Source: Rhodoplanes serenus
GTDB lineage: Bacteria > Pseudomonadota > Alphaproteobacteria > Rhizobiales > Xanthobacteraceae
Length of the DNA stretch: 64,000 bases
Direction of reading: 5' to 3'
Assembly (NCBI GenBank): GCA_945861855.1
Contig: CAMAWG010000005.1
Span: forward strand, 1-64,000
Position numbers and translations under genes: made by a program. Within the stretch, counting starts at the first letter, position 1. Every line of letters begins with the position of its first letter. The notes beneath the pieces were generated by a model. It was not told the origin of the DNA. It worked only from the letters and a program-made list of their open reading frames with translations, and made no database searches. Shown one piece after another: positions 18,799 to 26,723 of the stretch.

Positions 18799-20019
18799 CT
18801 ACTTCGCCAGCGACAGGCTGAGTTTCTTCACGAGGCCGGACACCGCGGGCGCTGCCGGCTTGGCGGCGCTCTGCGGCAGCATCAGCCGCCTGAGCTGCGT
18901 GGTGATGTTGTTTCCCGGCTTGACCTCGTCGAGCGGGATGCCGCGGTCGATCGCCTCGCGCACCAGCCGGTAGTTGTTCGGGACGGTGCCTGCGAAATCG
19001 GCGCCGAGCGCCTGCTCGATGTCGGCTTTCTTCAGGCCCGGGTCGAACATCCGCTGCTCGAAACGGTTGACGATGACCTGCGGCCGCGGCCCGTCGCCGA
19101 GCCGCTCGCGGATGGCGGCGACCAGACCCTTCGCCTGGCGGATGCTCGGAACGGTCATCTCGCTGACGATGAACAGCCTGTTGGTGCCGAGCAGGACGCT
19201 GTCGGTCCACGAGAACCAGGTGCGCGGCATGTCGATCACGACGTAGTCGAAGTGCGACGACACGAGATCGAGGAGCCGCGTGACCATGTCCGGATCGAAG
19301 GTGCGCATTTCGGCCGGGCGGTTCGGCGCCGCGATCACTTCAAGGCCGGAGGCGTGGTGCGACAGCATGATTTCGAGAAGCTGCCGGTCGAGCCGCTCCG
19401 GGCGCGGCTCGATTTCCTTGAGGTCCAGCCGCGGCTCGATATCGAGATAGTCGGCGCAGGCGCCATGCTGGAAATCGAGATCGACGAGGCAGACCGTGAG
19501 GCGGACCCGCTGGCCGCTGTTGATGAGAAGCAGCGCGGTCTGAATCGCCAGCGTGGTGACGCCGGCCCCGCCGACCGCGGGAGTGAATGTGTAGATCTGC
19601 GCTTCCTTGGTCTCGGCCGCAGAGGAGCGGGCAACCCGCGCGCAGGTCCGTACCAGCTCGACCGGCTGCACCGGCTTGACCAGGAAATCCGCGACCCGCA
19701 TCTGCAACAGGCTGCGCGCCACCTCGGCATCGAAATCCTGCGTCACCACCAGCACCGGCGGCCAGGCGCCGACCCGGAGCATCATCCGCTCCAGCGCCGC
19801 CATTTCCTCGTTCCGGCTGGCATCGAGATCGATGATGACGACGGTGACGCCTTCGGTGTCGAAACCGTCCATACTGGCGACCGAGCCGGGCACGATGCGC
19901 AGCTCGATGGCGCCGCTGGCGCCGAAGGTCTGGCGCACCGACTGCTCGAACGCCGGATCCCCGGTGAGCACCGCCACCACGGTCCTGTTCGCAGCATCCG
20001 AAGATTTGCTCATTCGCAT
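18799..20019 (-). CDS. cpaE: CpaE/TadZ-like AAA protein
   Basis: Receiver-like N-terminus then ParA-like region VCLVDLDFQHGACADYLDIEPR. Confidence 0.85.
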   Translation of the reverse strand: MRMSKSSDAANRTVVAVLTGDPAFEQSVRQTFGASGAIELRIVPGSVASMDGFDTEGVTVVIIDLDASRNEEMAALERMMLRVGAWPPVLVVTQDFDAEVARSLLQMRVADFLVKPVQPVELVRTCARVARSSAAETKEAQIYTFTPAVGGAGVTTLAIQTALLLINSGQRVRLTVCLVDLDFQHGACADYLDIEPRLDLKEIEPRPERLDRQLLEIMLSHHASGLEVIAAPNRPAEMRTFDPDMVTRLLDLVSSHFDYVVIDMPRTWFSWTDSVLLGTNRLFIVSEMTVPSIRQAKGLVAAIRERLGDGPRPQVIVNRFEQRMFDPGLKKADIEQALGADFAGTVPNNYRLVREAIDRGIPLDEVKPGNNITTQLRRLMLPQSAAKPAAPAVSGLVKKLSLSLAK

Positions 20020-20047
20020 CGCGTGGTCTCTTGCTGACGCGGCCCGG

Positions 20048-20410
20048 CTACTTGACCGGGCTGCCGAGGGCGCCTGCGGCCGGCGCCGACGAGGCCGGGG
20101 CGCTGGCCGCCGGCGGCGCCTGGTTGTAGGCGGCCGAACTGGTCATCGCGTTGACCGGCGGGATGACCCGGCCGGTGCGGTAGCGCTCCGAGGCGGCCGC
20201 GGCCTTCTCGCCGTTGTAGGCGATGTTGCGCCGGCCGCTGGCCACCGGCCATGGATCGATCATATGCGTCACGCGGTTGGCGGCCATCGCCTCGCCGGAG
20301 GCGAGCGAAACCGTATCGCGGCGATCGAAGTAGATGTCCGAGCAGCCGCCGAGCATCGCGCCCAGCAGCGCCGCGGCGGCGATCGCCCTAGTTGCGGACC
20401 GAGAGCACAT
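20048..20410 (-). CDS. CpaD-like small lipoprotein of the tad locus
   Basis: Lipobox GGC, SDIYFDRRDTVSLASGEAMAANRVTHMIDPWP typical of CpaD-type proteins, position between cpaE and cpaC. Confidence 0.6.
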   Translation of the reverse strand: MCSRSATRAIAAAALLGAMLGGCSDIYFDRRDTVSLASGEAMAANRVTHMIDPWPVASGRRNIAYNGEKAAAASERYRTGRVIPPVNAMTSSAAYNQAPPAASAPASSAPAAGALGSPVK

Positions 20411-21923
20411 CGGCGCCTCCTTTCGGCAGATCGAGCATGTGGCCGGTGAAGTCACGCGGCGGGATGCCGGCGACGCGCTTGGCCGTGGCGGGGGTGATTT
20501 CCGTCTTGCCCATCAGGAACAGATCGACGTCGTTGACCGCGGGCGACGTGTCGAGCGGCGTCTTGATGACGTCGCCCGGCCGCGCCGGACGCACCAGCCG
20601 CGGCGTGACGATAATGGCGAGATCGGTCTCTTCCTTCTGGTACGAAGCGCTGCGGAACAGCGCGCCGAGCACCGGCACGTCGCCGAGCCAGGGCAATTGC
20701 GAGATCGCATTCTTGCCGGTGCTCTGCAGCAGGCCGCCGATCACGAAGCTCTGGCCGTCGCGCAGCTCGACCGTGGTCGAGGCGCGGCGCACGATCAGCG
20801 GCGGCACCGATATGCCGCCGATGGTAACCGGGCGGCTGAAGTCGAGCTGGCTCACCTCCGGCTCCATCTTGATGTTGTTCAGGCCGTTGGACAGCACCGT
20901 CGGCGTGAAGGCGAGGCCGACGCCGAAGCGCTTGTAGTCGATGGTGACCTGGCCGAGCGCGCCGGGCACCGGCACCGGATACTCACCGCCGGCGAGGAAG
21001 CTCGCGGTGTCGCCCGACAGCGCCACCAGATTGGGCTCCGCCAGCGAGCGGGCAATGCCCTTCTGTTCGAGCGCGTTGATGATGATGTCGGTCTCGATGC
21101 CGGCCGCGAGCAGCTTGCTGACGATCACGCCGAACGGCGCCGTGCCGGACAGCACGCCGGCGATCGCGATCGGCGAGATGGTCGGCGTGGTGACATTCGG
21201 GCCGCCGGTCGTCACGCCCGGCTGCGAGAACAGGCCGCCGCCGGTGTTGGTGACCGGAAGCTGGCTGGCCGGCGCACGGTTGCCGACGTTGATCAGATTG
21301 CGCTGACCGAACACGTTCCACTGCACGCCGAGATCGCGGCCGGCCTGGCGGGTGGCTTCGACGAACCGCACCTCCAGCATGACCTGCTGCGGCTGCAGCA
21401 CGTTCACCGAATTGATCACGTCCGGGCCGAACTGCTTGGCGATCTGCACCGCCTTGTCGACGGTCGGGCCGTCGGGCGCGTTGCCGGAGAGCATGATGCG
21501 GCCGTTGACCGCGGTCACCCGCAGCCCGGCATGCGGGAAGCGGCGGCGGATTTCGGTCTGCAGCAGCGAGGTGTCGTACACCACCTCGACGTCGAACACG
21601 CCGATCAGTTTCTTGCCCTCGGCATAGGCCGACACGCGGGTCGTGCCGTTCTTCTTGCCGAGGATCGAGAGCGAGCGGTCGGTGAGCGGATTGACGTCGG
21701 CCACGTCGGGGTCGCCCACCGTCAGCTCGACGAAGCTCGTGTCGGTGCGCACGTCCTCGGTCTTGCCGATGAACACGCTCACCGTGGCGGTGCGCTTGGC
21801 GCCGCCGATCTGGATCGACCGCTGCGCCAGCGCGTCGCTGCTAATCAGCAACCCGCCAACCACAACCATCGCGGCGGCGGCAAATGCCAGGCCCGATGCC
21901 CGCAGCGCTTTCCAGTTTTTCAT
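20388..21923 (-). CDS. cpaC: CpaC/RcpA pilus secretin
   Basis: Secretin domain with VPVLGALFRS; N-terminal BON-like domain; start at MKNWKALRASG. Confidence 0.9.
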   Translation of the reverse strand: MKNWKALRASGLAFAAAAMVVVGGLLISSDALAQRSIQIGGAKRTATVSVFIGKTEDVRTDTSFVELTVGDPDVADVNPLTDRSLSILGKKNGTTRVSAYAEGKKLIGVFDVEVVYDTSLLQTEIRRRFPHAGLRVTAVNGRIMLSGNAPDGPTVDKAVQIAKQFGPDVINSVNVLQPQQVMLEVRFVEATRQAGRDLGVQWNVFGQRNLINVGNRAPASQLPVTNTGGGLFSQPGVTTGGPNVTTPTISPIAIAGVLSGTAPFGVIVSKLLAAGIETDIIINALEQKGIARSLAEPNLVALSGDTASFLAGGEYPVPVPGALGQVTIDYKRFGVGLAFTPTVLSNGLNNIKMEPEVSQLDFSRPVTIGGISVPPLIVRRASTTVELRDGQSFVIGGLLQSTGKNAISQLPWLGDVPVLGALFRSASYQKEETDLAIIVTPRLVRPARPGDVIKTPLDTSPAVNDVDLFLMGKTEITPATAKRVAGIPPRDFTGHMLDLPKGGADVLSVRN

Positions 21924-21977
21924 GTCCCAGTCCCCGTCCATTGTTTTTGCCTTCCCCGAATTGCAGTTGGCGCGCAG

Positions 21978-22841
21978 CTAACGACCCCCGTCGTGGGCTG
22001 CGTGCAGATCCGTGCCCTCGATCGGCACGCTGTATTCCTCGCGCGTCGCCGCGCGCCGCACCGACACGGTGGTGATGCCGGTCGGGCCCTTCGGCGCCGC
22101 CGTCGGCGTCGAGGGCGTGCCGAGATCGCTGAGCGTGATCCGGCGCGTGTACTGGTTGTTGGCCTCGCCGGCCTTGCGCAGCATCAGCGTCAGGCTGCCG
22201 ACCGAAGCCGCCAGCGAAAGCTTCTGCGCGCCGACCACATCGACCTCGAGCGTGACCGCCTTGACCACGGCCGGCTTGTCGATGCGCTCGTCGGCGATCT
22301 GATCGATCGCGAGAACGCGGACGTTCTGGAGAACGACCTCGTTGCCGGCGTTGGTCTTGTCGACCTGGCGGGTCAGCGTGACATCGACATGATCGCCCGG
22401 CAGGACGAACCCGCCGACGCCGTCGATGTCGTTGACGCGCACGGTCGCCGCCTTCAATCCGTCGCGCAGCATCGCCGACAGCGTGGCGCGCTGGCCCGGG
22501 CCGGTGATCTTGGAGCCGAGCACCGGCTCGTTCGGCTCGATCGCGGTGAGCGCCACGCGCTTGCCGCCGGAGAGAACGTCCGCGATCTTGGCGAACGAGC
22601 CGCTCGGCAGCGACGCCTCGGGCCACGCCGCCTCGCGCAGGTGCGACGCAGTGAGCTCGTTGCCGAACCGCAGCGGCTTCGATGCGACCACGATCGTGCT
22701 GGTGCTGACCGGCTTCTTGTTGGCTTCGAGACTCTTCATGCGCTGCTCGGCTGCGCTGTTGAGCCAGGACTGCGCGACGAAAACCGCGAGCAGGCCGAAC
22801 AGCACGGCGAAGGCGATCATCACGATGGTACTTGTACGCAC
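21978..22841 (-). CDS. cpaB: CpaB/RcpC pilus assembly protein
   Basis: N-terminal TM, SAF-like region, VLPGDHVDVTLTRQ motif. Confidence 0.85.
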   Translation of the reverse strand: MRTSTIVMIAFAVLFGLLAVFVAQSWLNSAAEQRMKSLEANKKPVSTSTIVVASKPLRFGNELTASHLREAAWPEASLPSGSFAKIADVLSGGKRVALTAIEPNEPVLGSKITGPGQRATLSAMLRDGLKAATVRVNDIDGVGGFVLPGDHVDVTLTRQVDKTNAGNEVVLQNVRVLAIDQIADERIDKPAVVKAVTLEVDVVGAQKLSLAASVGSLTLMLRKAGEANNQYTRRITLSDLGTPSTPTAAPKGPTGITTVSVRRAATREEYSVPIEGTDLHAAHDGGR

Positions 22842-23201
22842 GCCATGTCCCTCGTTTGACGCCGCAATTCCTGCGGTCTTCCCGCGGTCAATATCGAGGG
22901 TTGCTGGTGTTGAATTGGTGAAGTAATGCCGGCAAATCCGGCTATGCTGAAGATTGGTTGAAGCGATAGTCTTTATGAAAAATGAGCGCGTCGATTCGCA
23001 TTTGATTTGAATGCGCCGCGCGCGAAGGAACGATAAACCCTAACCGATTTCGCGCGCCGCGGCGCAGGCTCGCAGATGGGCGAACGCGCCGTCACCGTGC
23101 CCAACATTGATCGGCCGGCGCGAATGGAGCAAAATGGCTAACGGACGTTAAGCCTGCCCTGCCGGGCAACAACAATGCATAAAGCATAAGGACGCAGCAC
23201 G

Positions 23202-23858
23202 ATGAGCAAGCCGTACATCAGCTACATCGATCCGAAGACGATGAAGGACGCCGCCATGCTGGCGGAGCTCGACCGCTGCAAGAGCTACGGCACGCCGCGG
23301 CCGGAGAGCCAGGCGATCCGGGCGCACGTCCCCGCGGTGTTCTGGTCCTTCGCCAACTCCTGGCGCGACGTGTTCCACACCGGCGTCGCCGACCACGCCA
23401 TCAAGGAGCTGTGCCGGCTCTATGTCTCACGCTCGGTGCTGTGCGAGTTCTGCGGCAACCAGCGCTCGATCAAGGCCGCGAAAGCGGGCGAGGTGATCGA
23501 GGACCACGTCAAGGACCTGATCAACTTCGAGGCCTCGACCCGCTACAACGACAAGCAGAAGGCCGCGCTGTCCTACGCCGAGGCGATCACCTGGGACCTG
23601 CCGGTGGACGAGAAATTCTGGGCGCGGCTGCACAAGCACTTCAGCGAGCCAGAGCTGGTCGAGATCGGCTATTTCATCGCCCTGACGATGGGTCAGCAGC
23701 GGTGGCTCCGCACGCTCAACATCGAGCACCATCAGATCCTGGCCGGCGAGGACGGCTCGATGGCGCCGGGCTTCGAGACCGAGGAGGCGCTCAGGCGCTC
23801 CAAGGCGCAGGCGGATTACTGGGCGAAGAAGAAGCCGCAGGTGCAGGCGGCGGAGTAG
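23202..23858 (+). CDS. Carboxymuconolactone decarboxylase-family protein
   Basis: CMD/AhpD-like fold pattern (ELCRLYVSRSVLCEFCGNQRS). Confidence 0.7.
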   Translation: MSKPYISYIDPKTMKDAAMLAELDRCKSYGTPRPESQAIRAHVPAVFWSFANSWRDVFHTGVADHAIKELCRLYVSRSVLCEFCGNQRSIKAAKAGEVIEDHVKDLINFEASTRYNDKQKAALSYAEAITWDLPVDEKFWARLHKHFSEPELVEIGYFIALTMGQQRWLRTLNIEHHQILAGEDGSMAPGFETEEALRRSKAQADYWAKKKPQVQAAE

Positions 23859-23883
23859 TTTTTTCTCGCGCTCAGAGTGCGTT

Positions 23884-24012
23884 CCCCGCACGCGGTGCAG
23901 CGCGATAGCGATGCACCGCAGATGCGGGGTCCAGCTTAAGGGCTTCGAAAACAACCGGGGTCCCGGGTCAGCAGCGCACCGCTACCGCGCTGCGCTGCGC
24001 CCGGGACACGAG
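23884..24012. repeat. Composite palindromic repeat
   Basis: Two hairpins: CCCCGCAcGCGGTGCA...TGCACCGCagaTGCGGGG and GTCCCGGGTCAGCAGCGCA...TGCGCTGCGCCCGGGAC. Confidence 0.7.
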
Positions 24013-24017
24013 AGGCC

Positions 24018-24070
24018 CTACTTCCCCGCCGACTTCGGCAGCGCCACGAGCATGTCGAGTTCGATGCGCG
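24018..24070. repeat. Direct repeat copy B: duplicate of the RidA gene 3' end
   Basis: ctacttccccgccgacttcggcagcgccacgagcatgtcgagttcgatgcgcg; 4 mismatches in 53 nt vs 24497..24549. Confidence 0.9.
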
Positions 24071-24072
24071 GC

Positions 24073-24438
24073 TTAGGGAGTTCGCGACATAACGCAACTA
24101 ACAATCAGCGCCAAAGGCACAAGAAGCGGAACCGCAACGGATAAGGTTGCGCCAGCACCGAACGCAATACGTCGATAGAGAAATGGATTATGCGGCTTGA
24201 ACCATCGCTCGACTGCCGGCCCTAACCCATACAGCCCGTTCGCAATCGCCATGACGACGATATAGCCCACGGCCTGAAATGGGATTGTAATGGCCGTCAT
24301 CTCGAAATCTGGATCGGTGGCACAAACTGTTTCGCCAGCTATGGCCATGCCTACAAATGCAGCCAAGCCTGCAAAAACCAACAGAATATTGTACGTCAGT
24401 CGCCGCTTAGCCCACCAACTGCGCTCGTTAGCATCCAT
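24073..24438 (-). CDS. Small hypothetical membrane protein (cargo between RidA-end repeats)
   Basis: ~121 aa with about three hydrophobic segments; stop codon 2 nt from the repeat junction. Confidence 0.6.
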   Translation of the reverse strand: MDANERSWWAKRRLTYNILLVFAGLAAFVGMAIAGETVCATDPDFEMTAITIPFQAVGYIVVMAIANGLYGLGPAVERWFKPHNPFLYRRIAFGAGATLSVAVPLLVPLALIVSCVMSRTP

Positions 24439-24496
24439 TCCACACCAACGGCATTTTGTGCAAAGCACCCTCGGGGGGAGAGCGCAATCGCCACCG

Positions 24497-24549
24497 TTAC
24501 TTCCCCGCCGACTTCGGCAGCGCCACGATCATGTCGAGCTCAATGCGCG
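24497..24549. repeat. Direct repeat copy A: 3' end of the intact RidA-family gene
   Basis: ttacttccccgccgacttcggcagcgccacgatcatgtcgagctcaatgcgcg. Confidence 0.9.
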
Positions 24550-24958
24550 CGCCGGGCGACGAGAGCTGGTTGATGCACACCGTGGTGCTGGCCGGCAGCC
24601 AGTCGCCGAAATAGGCCGCCATGGTCTTGTGCATGGCGTCGGCCTCGCGGAAGTCGGTGAGATATTTCGTCACCTTGATGACATCGCGCCAGGTCGCGCC
24701 CTGGCTGTCGAGGATCGACTTGATCGCGTCCATCGCATTCCTGGTCTGCTGCTCGATCGAATGCGGATGGACGTGCTCGTGATCCTGGTGCGGATGGTTG
24801 TGGTAGAGCGGCGAGGCGGTCGCGCCTGACAGGAACATCAGATCGCAGGCGCCAACGATCTTGATCGCAGGCGCGTAGGGCATCTTGTACGCCTGCGACG
24901 GATCGGGGTGGACGGCTTCGAGCTTGAAGGTCGATGACGGCTTGGCGTTGACGTTCAT
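24497..24958 (-). CDS. RidA/YjgF-family protein
   Basis: RidA pattern (LMFLSGATA...QTRNAMDAIKSILDSQGATWRDVIKVTKYLTDF...INQLSSPGARIELDMIV). Confidence 0.8.
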   Translation of the reverse strand: MNVNAKPSSTFKLEAVHPDPSQAYKMPYAPAIKIVGACDLMFLSGATASPLYHNHPHQDHEHVHPHSIEQQTRNAMDAIKSILDSQGATWRDVIKVTKYLTDFREADAMHKTMAAYFGDWLPASTTVCINQLSSPGARIELDMIVALPKSAGK

Positions 24959-25045
24959 GGCGGGTCTCCGTGGGATTGGGGCAAGCGTAGCAATGGAACG
25001 CCGTTGCCTCAATCGCACCTGGTCAGGCCCGGCGCCCGTGACGCG

Positions 25046-25795
25046 CTACGCCGCAGTTATCAACCCGTCGCCCATCGCCCGCCGCAACCGTTCGTCATAC
25101 GCGCCCGCCAGGCTCTTGAGCGCCGCCGCGGCATCGCCCTCGAAAGACGAGCCGTGCATGACGGCCAGCCTGGCGGTGGCCAGCTCCGCGAGCCGGCCGA
25201 TGGCAGGCGCGGTCGAGGGACAAAGCGAGGTGTATTGGAAATAGTCCTCCGCCGCGAGCGCAGGCCCGACAATGTCCTGGGTGACGAGCGCGCGTCCGTT
25301 GCCGGTGTGCGTGAACAAGTCGCCGCAGAGCAGCGTGCGGCTCGTCTCCTCGAACAGAACCCCGGCGTCCCAGCCATGCGGGACGTGGGGCGTATCGATG
25401 TAACGCACCCGCTTCCCGCCGAGATCGATCACCTCGCCGTTCGACAGCACGCGCGGCGGGCGCGACGCCATATCGTTGAGCGACACCATGCAGCCGGTCA
25501 TGCCGTGCGCGGCCTGCGCTTGCGGCGCCGCGGCCAGCCATTCGTTCATCGCGCCGCATTCGTCGGACTCGAAATGGCCGAAGCTCAGCCAACGCAGCCG
25601 TTCGAGCGGGATGACCCGGGCGACCGCGGCAGACACGGCCGGAAACATCTTGCTCAGGCCGCAGTGAAACAACAGCGGCTCATCGCCCCTGACGAGGAAG
25701 TGGTTGAAGGTAAAGCCCGCAGGCGGCGCGATGTCGGGCACGAACACCGAGATGCGGACAATGCCCTCGCCGATTTCGTCGATCCTGGCATCCAT
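25046..25795 (-). CDS. Metallo-beta-lactamase-fold hydrolase / di-iron oxygen-binding-like protein
   Basis: HFESDECGAMNEW, DTPHVPHGWDAGVLFEE, LLCGDLFTHTG metal-binding motifs. Confidence 0.8.
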   Translation of the reverse strand: MDARIDEIGEGIVRISVFVPDIAPPAGFTFNHFLVRGDEPLLFHCGLSKMFPAVSAAVARVIPLERLRWLSFGHFESDECGAMNEWLAAAPQAQAAHGMTGCMVSLNDMASRPPRVLSNGEVIDLGGKRVRYIDTPHVPHGWDAGVLFEETSRTLLCGDLFTHTGNGRALVTQDIVGPALAAEDYFQYTSLCPSTAPAIGRLAELATARLAVMHGSSFEGDAAAALKSLAGAYDERLRRAMGDGLITAA

Positions 25796-25804
25796 GGGCG
25801 GCTC

Positions 25805-25987
25805 CTATCTCGACCGTCGCGGCGGAAGGCAACCGGGGCATCCCGCACAGGCCGCATCGCGACAACTGCGGCCCCTGACCCACGACGGGAAAGCGGTGGA
25901 AGGCAGCGCCCGCGGGCCCGCGATGTCCGGGATGAACACGGACAGGCGAAACATGCGATCTAAAGCTTCGGTGACCTGGGGATTCAT
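25805..25987 (-). pseudogene. Decayed N-terminal fragment of a second copy of the MBL-fold gene
   Basis: MNPQVTEALDRMFRLSVFIPDIAGP vs MDARIDEIGEGIVRISVFVPDIAPP; continuation PAGAAFHRFPVVGQGPQLSRCGLCGMP in another frame matches PAGFTFNHFLVRGDEPLLFHCGLSKMFP. Confidence 0.7.
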
Positions 25988-26012
25988 GCAGCACCTTTCA
26001 GTTGATTTAATG

Positions 26013-26026
26013 ATACACAGATGTAT
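26013..26026. promoter_or_regulatory. Candidate TetR-type operator (ATACA-CAGA-TGTAT)
   Basis: Inverted repeat in the AT-rich divergent intergenic region upstream of the TetR gene. Confidence 0.35.
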
Positions 26027-26129
26027 AACGATATCGTCCGCGATTTTTCAATCACAATACAGTGATGAACGCGAATATTTTATTGTCTTTGAATCCCAAT
26101 AGCTTGAATATGATTCACCGAGGACGGCG

Positions 26130-26708
26130 ATGGCGAGAACCTACCGGCTGAAACAGCGCGCCGAGCGGCAGAACGAGACGCGGGAGCGGATCGTCGAAGC
26201 CACCGTCGAGCTGCACACCACGCTCGGTCCGGCCCGCACCAGCATCCTCGCGATCGCCGAACGCGCGGGCGTCGAGCGCCCGACGGTATACCGGCATTTC
26301 CCCACGACCGAGGCTCTGTTCACGGCGTGCACCAGCCACCACTGGGCACAACACCCGCCGCCCGATCCGGAGCCCTGGCTGCACATCAGCGACCCCGAGG
26401 CGCGGCTGAAGCGCGGGCTCGGCGAGCTCTATGCCTATTACACGACCAACGAGACGGCGCTCTGGAACATTCTTCGCGACCTTGAGGACACGCCGGAAAT
26501 CCGGCGCTTTTCCGAAAGGAGCGTGCGGCATCTCGATCGCGTCATCGAAGTGCTGGCGGGTGCATGGCCCCGCCGCAATGCGTCGAGGCTTCGCCCGGCT
26601 CTCGGCCATGCGACCGATTTTTTTGCCTGGCGCTCGCTGCAGCGTCAGGGCCTCTCGAACGATCAGGCGGTCGAGCTAATGACCGGCCTTGCAGAACATG
26701 CGCGGTGA
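26130..26708 (+). CDS. TetR/AcrR-family regulator
   Basis: HTH region RERIVEATVELHTTLGPARTSILAIAERAGVERPTVYRHFPTTEALF. Confidence 0.85.
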   Translation: MARTYRLKQRAERQNETRERIVEATVELHTTLGPARTSILAIAERAGVERPTVYRHFPTTEALFTACTSHHWAQHPPPDPEPWLHISDPEARLKRGLGELYAYYTTNETALWNILRDLEDTPEIRRFSERSVRHLDRVIEVLAGAWPRRNASRLRPALGHATDFFAWRSLQRQGLSNDQAVELMTGLAEHAR

Positions 26709-26723
26709 TCGCTCAGTCCGGCG

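Noticed and set aside
17155-20037. 960-aa plus-strand ORF antisense to cpaE/cpaF
   Set aside because: Mirror ORF of conserved tad genes; no recognisable domains.
20334-22859. 841-aa plus-strand ORF antisense to cpaB/cpaC
   Set aside because: Mirror ORF in high-GC DNA.
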